A stretch of DNA of 64,000 nucleotides. Source: Pseudolysinimonas_A sp041984585 (GTDB taxonomy: Bacteria; Actinomycetota; Actinomycetes; Actinomycetales; Microbacteriaceae). The stretch covers positions 18,566 to 82,565 of the forward strand of contig JBHIXX010000009.1 in NCBI GenBank assembly GCA_041984585.1, read 5' to 3'. Below are positions 53,105 through 63,363 of the stretch, one piece after another. The position numbers were made by a program, and so were the translations under genes. Each line of letters starts with the position of its first letter. Position 1 is the stretch's first letter. The notes under the pieces were generated by a model. It saw only the letters and a list, made by a program, of their open reading frames with translations, was not told where the DNA came from and did no database searches.

Positions 53105-56100
53105 GTGCTCCGCCCGGTCGTCGCCGTCCTGTCCGCCCTCGCCGTTGCCGCGGCCGTCCTGGTGCCCGCCGCGCCCGCCGCAGCCGACCTGCCCAAGCCG
53201 GACTACGCCGAGGCTCCAACCGTCCTGATCAACGAGATCGCCGGGTCGAGCGCGCGATCCGAGGCCGACTCGTTCCTCGAGCTGCGCAACTGGGGCGACG
53301 AGGCGGTCGACCTCACCGGCTGGGCGATCTACCGCTGCTCCGCGATCGGCCTGCGGCGCAACGTCGGGCAGGCCGAGGCCGACCTGCGCGGGATCACGCT
53401 CCCGCCGGGCGGCATCCTCACCATCAGCCGCGTCGGTCTGCCGGGCGACCTGCACTTCACCGGCGGCTACGCGGCCGCCGGGTACGGCGCCTACCTCGAG
53501 GCGCCGGACGGCTCGGTCGTCGACATGGTCGGCGTCTACCCCAATCAGCCGTGGCCGATGGCCACCGAGTGCACCCCGCCCGGCGGCAACCTGCCGCGCG
53601 TGCTGGACTCCGCCCAGGACGAGAGCTGGCAGCGGATCGCCGCGACGGGGGATCCGGCCGCGGACTGGATCGCGGCGCCCGCCACGATCGACGCCCCGAA
53701 CGCGCAGGCGGCCCCGGCGGAGTCGGTCTCGCCGGTGGTGATCAGCGAGATCGCGGCCTCGGGTCCCGCGGGCGGCTCCGACGGCTTCGTCGAGCTGCGC
53801 AACGACGGTCCGTCGGTCGCCGACATCGGCGGGTGGACGATCTGGCGCTGCACCGCGTCCGGGGCGCTGCGTCCCGAGACCCTGCAGCTCGAGGTGCCGG
53901 AGGGCGTCGAGCTCGCGCCCGGCGACCTGTGGGTGATCGGCGGCCAGGGGTTCACCGGGGAGGCCGCCCTGCGCTGGCCGACGTCGCTCGCCGACCGCGA
54001 GTTCGGCCTGCTGATCCGCGACGCCGACGGGCGGCTGGTCGACCGGGTGGCCGTGTCGCACTACGCCGACAGCCCGTGTCAGGATCCGAAGCTCCCGGCC
54101 ATCCTCGACGCGCCCGCCGGGGAGTCGTACCAGCTGACCGACGCCGGCGACTGGGTGGCGGCGCCGCGGACGCCGGGCGCCGCCAACGCGCAGGTCGCCG
54201 ACGCCCTGTTCGGATCGCGAGCGGCCGTCGAGGGCGCCGCTCCCGACGCCGCCGCCGGACCGACCGACCCCGCCGGGGTGGCGATCAGCGAGCTGGCCAC
54301 CGACCCGTCGGGCGAGGGCATGCCCGCCGGCCTCGAACGCCGCAACTACGTGGAGCTGGGCAACTACGGCGACGACCCCGTCGACGTCTCGGGCTGGACC
54401 GTGTGGCGCTGCATGGCGGATGGCGCCCGCGCGCTCGATCCGCAGGCCGTCATCCCGGCGGGCACGGTGCTGTCGCCCGGCGCGACCTGGCTGCTGGCGC
54501 TCGACGGCACCCCGGCGGCGGCGCGCGCCGATCAGAGCTACGAGACCGCGCTGTCGATGCTCGGCACCGGCATCTGGCTGACCGACGCCGACGGCGCGCC
54601 GGTCGACTCGGTCGGCGTCTACGGCATGAACGAGATGGACCAGGACAACGTGACGCCGAGCCCGTGCAGCAACGGTGTCGCGCTCACCACGTATCAGCCC
54701 GACCGGCTGCTCGGCGAGACGTTCCGGCGCAGCCGGTTCACCGGATCCGACATCGACGACTTCGTCACCGGCCCGGCGACCCCGGGCGTGCTCGACCTCG
54801 TCCCGTGGGTCGACCCGACGGCGCGGGTCGACGTCGTCGCCGACATCCCGCGCGCGACCGCACCGACCACGGCCGCTCCGGCGGGGGATGACGCGGCCGT
54901 CCCGACCGAACCGGCCCGCGTGCTCGCGGTCTGGGGCGGGGTCACCGACGGCGCGCCGCTCGACGACCGGGTCGGGGTCGACGAGATCGGGCTCGACCCG
55001 TCCGCGCCGGGTCCGGTCGCCGACGACGCCTACGGCCTGCCGTACCAGCGCATCGAGCTCGACGGCACGGCGCTGCTCGCGGGCGGGACGGTCGGCTGGC
55101 GCGGGATGACCGCGGGCCGCGCCGAGCTGCAGCTCTCGGTCTGGTCCGGGGAGTCGTGGCGACTGCTCGACGCGGCCGCGGGGTCTCCCGACGACGCCGC
55201 AGTGGGCGACGGCCCGGCCGAGGTCGCGCTCGCCGGCGCGGTCCACGCCGACGAGGTGCTCGACGGCGTGGTGACCCTGCTCGTGCAGAGCGGTCCGCGC
55301 ACGATCGCGACGCTCGAGCACGCCGAGGACGGCGCGTTCGACGACCCGTCGGCCTACGACTTCGCGATCAGCCACGTCACCGACACCCAGTACCTCGCCG
55401 AGAGCTACCCCGAGGTGTACGCCGAGGAGCTCAGCTGGATCGCGGCGAACGCCGACGCTCGCGAGATCGCGTTCGCGACCCACACGGGCGACCTCGTGCA
55501 GAACTGGGTCGACCCCGCGCAGAACGACATCCGCGCGCGCCTCGAGTTCGAGCGCGCGTCGGTGATCCAGAGCATCCTCGACGAGGCCGGCATCCCGAAC
55601 AGCGTGCTGCCCGGCAACCACGACAACATCCGGGGCGCGTCGGCCGACCTGTTCAACGAGTACTTCCCGCCGGAGCGCTACGCCGACACCGAGTGGTACG
55701 GCGGCTCGATCGCGCCCGGCGACAACTCGGCGAACTTCTCCACCTTCGAGCACTCCGGCGCCCGCTTCCTCATGCTGTCGCTGCCCTACGCCTACGGCGA
55801 GCGCGAGATCGCCTGGGCCGAGGAGGTCGTGGCGGCGCATCCCGACCACAACGTGATCATCTCCACCCACGAGCACGTGATGCCGAAGATGGAGGACGCG
55901 CCCGCCCATCGCGCGTCGAGCGCCCGCTGGATCTCGAGGGCGGGCGAGCTGTGGGATCGGGTGATCGCGCCGAACCGCAACGTCGTGCTGGTGCTCGCCG
56001 GGCACTTCCACGGCATCGGCCAGCTGGTCACCGAGGACGCGGGCGGCATCCCGGGGCACACCGTCGTCGAGCTGCTCGCCGATTACCAGGAGTTCCGCAC

Positions 56101-56437
56101 CCACACGGGGGAGCGGGCGACCGGGTTCCAGCGTCTGCTGCAGGTCGACCTCGCGTCGGGCTCGATCGCGGTCGACACGTTCTCGGTGCGACTGGATGCC
56201 GACGCCTCGGCCGACTACGACTACCGCCAGTTCGCCCTCGAGAACGGGTCGGCGCTCACCGGGTCGAACGTGCGGCCGTGGCGCATCCTCGCGACCGGGC
56301 TGCAACACCGCTACACCGCCGAGGACGACCAGTTCGTGGCGACCGTCGCCTTCCAGTACCCGAAGCTGGTCGAGACGGTCGCGGTGACGGCGGAGCCGAC
56401 GACGGCGACGGCGAGCGGCCGGGCGCGCGTGTCCTGA
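53105..56437 (+). CDS. Secreted protein with three lamin-tail domains and a metallophosphoesterase domain
   Basis: A 1110-residue exported protein. The signal peptide (residues 1-27, cut after APAAA) is followed by three lamin-tail domains (about 36-200, 210-375, 385-575), each with an NEIAGS- or SEIA-type start, ELRNWGDEAVDLTGW-like core and a WxxWRC strand. After a linker the calcineurin-like domain (about 740-1010) has DTQYLAE, THTGDLVQN, PGNHDN, STHEHVMP and AGHFHG. It would cleave extracellular phosphoesters such as nucleic acid or phospholipid. No LPxTG or C-terminal membrane helix is present, so it should be released. GAGCCT lies 6 bases before the GTG. Confidence 0.88.
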   Translation: MLRPVVAVLSALAVAAAVLVPAAPAAADLPKPDYAEAPTVLINEIAGSSARSEADSFLELRNWGDEAVDLTGWAIYRCSAIGLRRNVGQAEADLRGITLPPGGILTISRVGLPGDLHFTGGYAAAGYGAYLEAPDGSVVDMVGVYPNQPWPMATECTPPGGNLPRVLDSAQDESWQRIAATGDPAADWIAAPATIDAPNAQAAPAESVSPVVISEIAASGPAGGSDGFVELRNDGPSVADIGGWTIWRCTASGALRPETLQLEVPEGVELAPGDLWVIGGQGFTGEAALRWPTSLADREFGLLIRDADGRLVDRVAVSHYADSPCQDPKLPAILDAPAGESYQLTDAGDWVAAPRTPGAANAQVADALFGSRAAVEGAAPDAAAGPTDPAGVAISELATDPSGEGMPAGLERRNYVELGNYGDDPVDVSGWTVWRCMADGARALDPQAVIPAGTVLSPGATWLLALDGTPAAARADQSYETALSMLGTGIWLTDADGAPVDSVGVYGMNEMDQDNVTPSPCSNGVALTTYQPDRLLGETFRRSRFTGSDIDDFVTGPATPGVLDLVPWVDPTARVDVVADIPRATAPTTAAPAGDDAAVPTEPARVLAVWGGVTDGAPLDDRVGVDEIGLDPSAPGPVADDAYGLPYQRIELDGTALLAGGTVGWRGMTAGRAELQLSVWSGESWRLLDAAAGSPDDAAVGDGPAEVALAGAVHADEVLDGVVTLLVQSGPRTIATLEHAEDGAFDDPSAYDFAISHVTDTQYLAESYPEVYAEELSWIAANADAREIAFATHTGDLVQNWVDPAQNDIRARLEFERASVIQSILDEAGIPNSVLPGNHDNIRGASADLFNEYFPPERYADTEWYGGSIAPGDNSANFSTFEHSGARFLMLSLPYAYGEREIAWAEEVVAAHPDHNVIISTHEHVMPKMEDAPAHRASSARWISRAGELWDRVIAPNRNVVLVLAGHFHGIGQLVTEDAGGIPGHTVVELLADYQEFRTHTGERATGFQRLLQVDLASGSIAVDTFSVRLDADASADYDYRQFALENGSALTGSNVRPWRILATGLQHRYTAEDDQFVATVAFQYPKLVETVAVTAEPTTATASGRARVS

Positions 56438-56489
56438 GGCGGCCGGCCCGGGGCTCCGCCACTCCCGGCCCGGGCGCGCGTCTCCTGAG
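56420..56489 (+). repeat. In-frame echo of the phosphoesterase gene 3' end
   Basis: CGGGCGCGCGTGTCCTGAG at 56420-56438 recurs at 56471-56489 with one mismatch. The offset is 51 bases, in frame, and no stop lies between, so readthrough would add about 16 residues and again end RARVS before a TGA. Confidence 0.8.
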
Positions 56490-56517
56490 CCCGTCTACCC
56501 CGACCTCGGGCGGCGGG

Positions 56518-57666
56518 TCAGAAGCCGATCTCGGTGTCGATGAACGCGTCGGTGGCGAGATCCTGGGTGCGCACGCCGTCGACGACCGAGAGGTTCGCCG
56601 CGCGGAACGCCGCCGTGGCCTCGTCGATGAACCGCTGCATCCGACCGGTGGCGACGTCGCCCACCCAGTGGTTGCCGCCGTTGCCCACGATGCCGCGCTG
56701 GCGCAGCAGCCGCAGGGCGTTCTCGGCCAGGTCGAGGGTGTACTCGGGGTGGCCGAAGGTCTGGGCGAGCTGCACGATCGCGGCGGTGGTGCGATCCGGG
56801 TCGGCGTAGAAGTCGACGGTCGCCCGCTGCAGCGCCGGGACGAGCAGGGCGAAGCAGTCCGCGTAGCGGCTCACGTCGGCGGGCACGACGGAGAGCATCG
56901 CCGCGTAGCGCGGGTACCCGGCCTCCTCGAGCAGGTCGTACTCGATCTCGCGGTCCCACGCCTCGCTGTGCTCGAGCACGTAGGGGTCGATGGTGGCGTC
57001 GCCGATCTGGGCGAGCGCGCCGTCGGCGGCGATGAAGTCGTCGAGGGTGCCGTCGCCGATCCGGTCGGCCTGCTCCGGAACGATCAGGCTCGACCCGACC
57101 AGGTAGTCGAGCGCGTAGTCGTGGGCGCCGCCGCGGATGAGCACCGGCTGGCCGTCGTCGGCGAACGAGATGCCGAGCGTCGCGATGCTGGGCACCTCGT
57201 AGTACGACGGATCCCAGAACACGACCGCGGGGTCACGCTCCAGCGGCGCGAAGATCGCCACCGTCGGGGTGCGGGTCAGATCGCGCAGGGCGTCGTCGGC
57301 ATCCACCTGCGCCAGCAGCGGCGGGTCGTCGCCGTAGAGCACGTCGGCGCCGGTCGGCCCGTACGGGTCGCCCGACTCGATGACCAGCCGGATGCCGGTG
57401 TCGGCCCCGTCGACGATCATCGGCCCGGAGACGGAGCGCCCCGCGACGTCGATCTCGAAGCCCTCGGCGAGCAGCTGGTAGAGAGCCGCCTGCTCGACGC
57501 GGGGCGAGGCGTCGGTGCGGATGCGGATCTCGGCGGGGCAACCCGCGGCGAGGTAGGCGCCGGTGACCGGTTCGCCCGGCACCGCGGTGCCGGCGCAGGC
57601 GCCGAGCAGCCCGGGGACGACGAGCGCCGTCGCCAGCGCGGCCGTCGTCCGTGTCGTGCGCCGCAT
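56518..57666 (-). CDS. Putative lipoprotein, solute-binding-like
   Basis: A 382-residue lipoprotein with lipobox LLGAC at about residues 20-24. The order of motifs (IRIRTDASPRVEQAALYQLL, then ATLGISFADDG, VPEQADRIGD and C-terminal helices with FIDEATAAFRAANLSVVDG) resembles NMT1/THI5-like substrate-binding proteins of ABC importers, but I cannot name a ligand. No permease or ATPase gene lies nearby. GGAGGACCG precedes the ATG. It converges with the phosphoesterase gene. Confidence 0.65.
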   Translation of the reverse strand: MRRTTRTTAALATALVVPGLLGACAGTAVPGEPVTGAYLAAGCPAEIRIRTDASPRVEQAALYQLLAEGFEIDVAGRSVSGPMIVDGADTGIRLVIESGDPYGPTGADVLYGDDPPLLAQVDADDALRDLTRTPTVAIFAPLERDPAVVFWDPSYYEVPSIATLGISFADDGQPVLIRGGAHDYALDYLVGSSLIVPEQADRIGDGTLDDFIAADGALAQIGDATIDPYVLEHSEAWDREIEYDLLEEAGYPRYAAMLSVVPADVSRYADCFALLVPALQRATVDFYADPDRTTAAIVQLAQTFGHPEYTLDLAENALRLLRQRGIVGNGGNHWVGDVATGRMQRFIDEATAAFRAANLSVVDGVRTQDLATDAFIDTEIGF

Positions 57667-57762
57667 CGGTCCTCCGCCCCGAGTCGAGTGTCCGTCAACG
57701 ACGCTACCCGGTCGCGACGCCGTCGTAAGACCCGGGTGCGGCCGACGGCCCGGGTCGGCCGG

Positions 57763-58548
57763 TCAGGCGCCGCCGAACCGCTCGGTGCGGATGGCCATGC
57801 GGTCGTGGCCGAGGTCGATCAGCATCCGTGCCATCGTCTCGACGAACGGGGTCGGGCCGCAGACGAAGATCCGCGGCTCCTCCGCCGGGGGGACGGTCGT
57901 CGCGGCGACCTCGGCGCGCGTCACGCGTCCCGGGGGGCGCGGCCAGCCGTCGGGGGCGGAGCGGGTGTAGATCCGGTCGAGGCGCAACGCCCCGGTCGTC
58001 GCGAGGTCGTCGAGCTCGGCGCGGTAGAACTCCGACTCGGGGGAGCGCACCGACTCGAGCATCCGGAACTCCGCGTCGTCGCCCGCCGCGGCATGGGCGC
58101 GCGCCATCCCGACGAGCGGCACCACCCCCGACCCGCCGGCCACCAGCTGCACCGGGCGGCCGGGGTCGACATCCGGGGTCCAGACGAAGAACGCGCCGAG
58201 CGGCCCGTGCACCTCGACCTGGTCGCCGACCCGCAGTTCCCGCACCAGGAACGGCGAGATCTCGCCGCCGGGGATCTGCTCCACCGCGAGCTCGACCCGG
58301 GTTCCGGGGCCGAACGACGCCGCCGAGTAGGAGCGGGTCGCCTGGTAGCCGTCGGGCGCGGTGAGGCGCAGGTCGAACCGCTGGCCGGCCAGGTTGCCCG
58401 GCCAGGTGGGGATGTCGAGCAGGATCCGCCGGGCGGTCGGGGTTTCGTCGGCGCACTCGACGACCGTGGCGATGTGCCATCCGGGGCGGGGGACGACGGC
58501 GCCGGCGCCGGTCAGCGGATGCGGGCCGTCGTCGAACGCGTCGCTCAC
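57763..58548 (-). CDS. Ferredoxin-NADP reductase-type oxidoreductase
   Basis: A 261-residue flavoprotein of the ferredoxin reductase superfamily. FAD is bound by RSYSAASFG and the NAD(P) domain has LVAGGSGVVPLVGMARA and IFVCGPTPFVETMA. It has no [2Fe-2S] domain at either end. It overlaps the sulfite-oxidase-like gene by GTGA, so the two very likely form one electron-transfer pair. Confidence 0.88.
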   Translation of the reverse strand: MSDAFDDGPHPLTGAGAVVPRPGWHIATVVECADETPTARRILLDIPTWPGNLAGQRFDLRLTAPDGYQATRSYSAASFGPGTRVELAVEQIPGGEISPFLVRELRVGDQVEVHGPLGAFFVWTPDVDPGRPVQLVAGGSGVVPLVGMARAHAAAGDDAEFRMLESVRSPESEFYRAELDDLATTGALRLDRIYTRSAPDGWPRPPGRVTRAEVAATTVPPAEEPRIFVCGPTPFVETMARMLIDLGHDRMAIRTERFGGA

Positions 58549-59138
58549 CAGTAGCGCTCCTCCTGCCAGGGGTCGCCGCGCATGTGGTACCCGTTGCTCT
58601 CCCAGAAGCCGGGCTCGTCGGAGCGGCGCATCGAGATGCCGCGCACCCACTTGGCGCTCTTCCAGAAGTACAGGTGCGGCACCAGCAGCCGGGCGGGACC
58701 GCCGTGCTCCGCCTCGAGCGGCTCGCCCTCGTACTCGGTCGCCACCCAGGCCTGGCCGTCGAGCAGGTCGTCGAGCGGGAGGTTGGTGGTGTACCCGCCG
58801 TAGGAGTGCACCATCGTGTAGTCCAGGGTCGACTCGACGTTCTCGAACAGCTTGTCGAGCGACACCCCGCGCCACGAGGTGCCGAGCTTCGACCAGTGCG
58901 TCACGCAGTGGATGTCGGTCGTCACGTCCTCGAGGCCGAGCGAGTGGAACTGCTCCCAGTCCCACTCGTGCTGCTCGCCCGTCTCGGTGCGGATCACGAA
59001 CGACCAGTCGGCCGTGTCGACGTCGGGCGTCGGCTCGGCCGCCATCACCGGGAAGTCCTCGGCGATCGTCTGACCGGGGGGCAGGCGCGGATCGCGGTCC
59101 CCGCCCCGGCCGGTGAACCCGCGCGTGATGAACGACAT
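58545..59138 (-). CDS. Sulfite oxidase-like molybdopterin oxidoreductase, cytosolic
   Basis: A 197-residue molybdoenzyme of the sulfite oxidase/YedY fold. The Mo-ligand Cys is Cys78 in DIHCVTHWSK, followed by WRGVSLDKLFE and LLVPHLYFWKSAKWVRG. It has no Tat signal, unlike MsrP/YedY, so it acts in the cytosol. The ATG at 59138 has GGAGGGG upstream, and TAGGGT at 59173-59178 (minus strand) may be the -10 box of a short leader. Its reductase partner and cofactor genes surround it. Confidence 0.88.
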   Translation of the reverse strand: MSFITRGFTGRGGDRDPRLPPGQTIAEDFPVMAAEPTPDVDTADWSFVIRTETGEQHEWDWEQFHSLGLEDVTTDIHCVTHWSKLGTSWRGVSLDKLFENVESTLDYTMVHSYGGYTTNLPLDDLLDGQAWVATEYEGEPLEAEHGGPARLLVPHLYFWKSAKWVRGISMRRSDEPGFWESNGYHMRGDPWQEERYW

Positions 59139-59188
59139 GCGACCCCTCCACCCACTCGACGCTTCTGCGCTCACCCTAGCCGCGCGCC

Positions 59189-59194
59189 TATCGT
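59189..59194 (+). promoter_or_regulatory. -10 box of leaderless moaA promoter
   Basis: TATCGT ends 7 bases before the ATG at 59202; the -10 of the divergent molybdoenzyme gene is about 12 bases away. Confidence 0.5.
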
Positions 59195-59201
59195 TGTGGA
59201 C

Positions 59202-60263
59202 ATGCCCGCCGTCCAGCTCCGGATGCCGACCGTGCGTCGCGACCCGGGGAGCGCTCCCTCCACTTCAGGACGCCCCGACGTGCCCGGGCTGGTCGACACC
59301 TTCGGCCGGGTCGCCCGCGACCTGCGCGTGTCGGTGACCACGGCCTGCTCGCTGCGCTGCACCTACTGCATGCCCGAGGAGGGCCTGCCGGTGGTGCCGA
59401 CCTCGGAGCTGCTGACGGCATCCGAGATCGGACGGCTCGTCGGGATCGCGGTGCGCGACCTCGGCGTGAAGGAGGTGCGGTTCACCGGCGGGGAGCCGCT
59501 GACGCGCCCCGACCTGGTCGACATCGTGCGGGAGTCCGCGGTGGCCGGGGTGCCGCTCGCCGTCACCACCAACGGCATCGGACTCGACCGCAAGGCCGCG
59601 CCGCTGCGCGAGGCGGGACTGACCCGCATCAACGTGTCGCTCGACACCGTCGACCGCGAGCACTTCGCCGCCGTCACCCGCCGCGACCGGCTGCCGGCCG
59701 TGCTGCGCGGGCTCGACGCGGCGCATCGGGCGGGGCTCGGTCCGATCAAGATCAACGCCGTGGCGCTGCGCGAGACGCTCGCCGACGCGCCCGACCTGCT
59801 CGCCTGGGCGATCGACCACGGGGTGCGGCTGCGGTTCATCGAGCAAATGCCGCTCGACGCCGACGAGACCTGGCGGCGCGACAACCTGGTGGCCGCGTCC
59901 GAGCTGCTCGACGTGCTCGGATCGCGCTTCACCCTGACGCCGGTGGGCCGCGAGGACCCGTCGGCGCCCGCCGAGGAGTGGCAGGTCGACGACGGCCCGG
60001 CCACGGTCGGGATCATCGCGTCGGTCACCCGCTCGTTCTGCGCCGCGTGCGACCGCACCCGTTTGACGGCCGAGGGCACGGTGCGCTCGTGCCTGTTCGG
60101 CGACGACGAGACCGACCTGCGGGCGCTGCTGCGCGGCGGGGCGACGGATGCCGACATCGCCGACCGCTGGCGCGCCGCCATGTGGGGCAAGCAGGCCGGT
60201 CACGGCATCGACGCTGACGACTTCCACCGTCCGGCGCGGTCGATGGGCGCGATCGGTGGCTGA
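59202..60263 (+). CDS. moaA: GTP 3',8-cyclase MoaA
   Basis: A 353-residue radical SAM enzyme, first step of molybdenum-cofactor synthesis. The SAM cluster motif is CSLRCTYC, the second cluster is bound by FCAACDRTRLTAEGTVRSC, and the C-terminus ends in the essential Gly-Gly (MGAIGG). A 30-residue N-terminal extension precedes the barrel. It is followed by moaD after 57 bases. Confidence 0.96.
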   Translation: MPAVQLRMPTVRRDPGSAPSTSGRPDVPGLVDTFGRVARDLRVSVTTACSLRCTYCMPEEGLPVVPTSELLTASEIGRLVGIAVRDLGVKEVRFTGGEPLTRPDLVDIVRESAVAGVPLAVTTNGIGLDRKAAPLREAGLTRINVSLDTVDREHFAAVTRRDRLPAVLRGLDAAHRAGLGPIKINAVALRETLADAPDLLAWAIDHGVRLRFIEQMPLDADETWRRDNLVAASELLDVLGSRFTLTPVGREDPSAPAEEWQVDDGPATVGIIASVTRSFCAACDRTRLTAEGTVRSCLFGDDETDLRALLRGGATDADIADRWRAAMWGKQAGHGIDADDFHRPARSMGAIGG

Positions 60264-60320
60264 CCGGCTTCCCGTCGCCGAGGGGCTTCCCGCGGTCGTC
60301 CGGATGAGCGGAGCGTCGCG

Positions 60321-60578
60321 ATGACCGTCGCGCGGCCCGTGCAGGTGCGCTACTTCGCCGCCGCCGCCGAGGCGGCCGGATGCGACGAGGAGACCCTCGC
60401 CCTGCCGGCCGCCGCGACCGCGGGGGTGCTGCGCGACCTGCTGGTCGACCGGTACGGCGAGCCGATGGCGCGCGTGCTGGCGACCGGATCGTTCCTGGTC
60501 GACGGCGTCGTCACCCGCGACCCGGCGCGTCCGCTGAGCGGTACCGTCGACGTGCTGCCGCCGTTCTCCGGCGGCTGA
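60321..60578 (+). CDS. moaD: Molybdopterin synthase sulfur carrier MoaD
   Basis: An 85-residue ubiquitin-like protein ending in Gly-Gly, which is adenylated by MoeB and thiocarboxylated. VQVRYFAAAAEAAGCDEE and the end GTVDVLPPFSGG are typical. Its stop and that of the convergent moaE lie within a palindrome (60575-60587) with 5 bases between them. Confidence 0.92.
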   Translation: MTVARPVQVRYFAAAAEAAGCDEETLALPAAATAGVLRDLLVDRYGEPMARVLATGSFLVDGVVTRDPARPLSGTVDVLPPFSGG

Positions 60579-60583
60579 GCGGC

Positions 60584-61013
60584 TCAGGCGCGCGGGGAGT
60601 CCTCGAGGCCGACCCATTCGGAGGGGCCGTCGGCGAGGTGCTGGCGCTTCCAGATGGGCACCCGGCTCTTGATCTCGTCGACGAGCCGCGCGCAGGCGGC
60701 GAACGCCTCCGCGCGATGCGGCGCGGCGACCGCCGCGAGCAGCGCGACGTCGCCCACCTCGAGGTGCCCGTACCGGTGCGCCGCGGCGACCCGCAGCCCG
60801 TCGGCCGCGGCCACGTCGGCGCACACCTCGGCGAGGAACCGCTCGGCATCCGGGTGCGCCTGGTAGTCGAGCGACGACACCCCCTCGCCGTGGTCGTGGT
60901 CGCGGATGACGCCCTCGAACACGACGAGCGCGCCGTCGGCGTCGGTCAGCACGGCGGCTTCGACGGCGGCGCGGTCGAGCACCTCCTCGGTGACCCGCGC
61001 GTAGAGGTCGGCC

Positions 61014-61021
<8 letters not shown>
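60584..61021 (-). CDS. moaE: Molybdopterin synthase catalytic subunit MoaE
   Basis: A 145-residue subunit that inserts sulfur from MoaD into precursor Z. It has EGVIRDHDHGEGVSSLDYQAHP, the His/Arg segment AAAHRYGHLEVGDVAL and the catalytic lysine region VDEIKSRVPIWKRQH. It overlaps the upstream moaC-mogA gene by 8 bases. Confidence 0.95.
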
Positions 61022-62071
<1,050 letters not shown>

Positions 62072-62075
<4 letters not shown>

Positions 62076-63316
62076 AGCTCCCAAGTCTCCACCTCGGCGC
62101 CCGCCGGCAGCTCGGTCACGTCCTCCGGCACGACCAGCAGCAGGTCGGCGGCGGCGAGCGCGGCGACCAGGTGCGAGCCGGGTCCGGCGACCTGCTCGAC
62201 CCTCCCATCGGCCAGCGCCCGCCCGCGTAGGAACTGCCGCTTGCCGGGCACCGAGCGGATGTCGTGGGCGAGCTGCCGGGGACCGCGCGCGGGCGCCGGG
62301 ACCCCCGCGATCCCGCGCAGCAGCGGGGCGACGAAGATCTCCAGCGACAGCTGGCTCGACACCGGGTTGCCCGGGAAGCACACCATCGGCACCCCCCGGT
62401 AGCGTCCGGTCGCCTGCGGCCCGCCGGGCTGCATCGCCACGCCGCCGACCCACGAGTCGGTCGCCGTGTCGTCGGCCGCACCCCGAGCCCCGCGCGGGCC
62501 GCGGCCCTCGAGCAGGTCGCGCACCACCTCGTAGTCGCCCTCGGAGATGCCGCCGCTGGTGATCACCAGCTCGGCGCCCGCCGCGATCGCCTCGTCGAGC
62601 AGCGCCGCGAGCTCGCGGGCGTCGTCGCGCACCCGCCCGACGCGCACCACCTCGGCTCCGGTCGCGCGCACGGCGGCGGCGAGTGCCGGCCCGTTGGCGT
62701 CGGGGATCAGCCCGGGCGCGAGATCCTCGCCGGGGGCGGCCAGTTCGCTGCCGGTGGAGACGACCGCCACCCGCACCCGCGCGTGCACCGCGACGGACTC
62801 GAGCCCGGCCGCGGCGAGCGCGCCGATGTGCCGCGACCCGATCCGCACGCTCGCGGGCAGCAGCTCCCCGCCCGCGGCGAGGTCGGACCCGGGCTCGCGC
62901 ACGTACTCGCCGACTCCGCGCGGGCGCCGCACGAGCACCCGGTCGCCGTCGGCATCCGTGTCCTCGACGGGGACGACGGCGTCGGCCCCCGCGGGCACGG
63001 GCGCCCCGGTCATGATGCGGATCGCGGCGCCCGGCGGCAGTGCGGGCGGTTCGCCGGGGCGCGCCGCGCTCTCGCCGGCCACGGGGAGCTCGACGGGCGC
63101 CTCGTCGCTCGCACCGGCCACATCCGCCGCGCGCACGGCGACGCCGTCCATCTGCGAGTTGCGGAACGGCGGCAGGTCGATCGGGCTGGCGACCGCCTCC
63201 GCCGTCACCCGGCCGAGCGCGTCGGCGAGCGGGACCGTCTCGACGCCGCGGTCGCGCAGCGGTGCGAGCAGCCGGGCGACGCGCGCGGCGTGCTGCTCGA
63301 CGGGGATGCGGGGCAC
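62072..63316 (-). CDS. moeA: Molybdopterin molybdotransferase MoeA
   Basis: A 414-residue enzyme that inserts molybdate into adenylated molybdopterin. It has the N-terminal PPFRNSQMDGVAV, the MoaB-like domain (VVSTGSELA, ITSGGISEGDYEVV) and LPGNPVSSQL-like PGNPVSSQLSLEIF. GGAGGG lies 3 bases before the GTG. Two intervening segments are Arg/Gly-rich. It is upstream of, and coupled to, moaC-mogA. Confidence 0.95.
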
Positions 63317-63363
63317 GGTCCCTCCGGGGTGCTCGTCGGGCCGGCCGCGCGGCCGGCGGGCGG

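Noticed and set aside
52865..56308. A very long open frame (over 1100 codons) antisense to the phosphoesterase gene
   Set aside because: High GC removes stops on the opposite strand; its translation is Arg/Gly/Val-rich with no recognisable domain, while the plus strand encodes clear domains.
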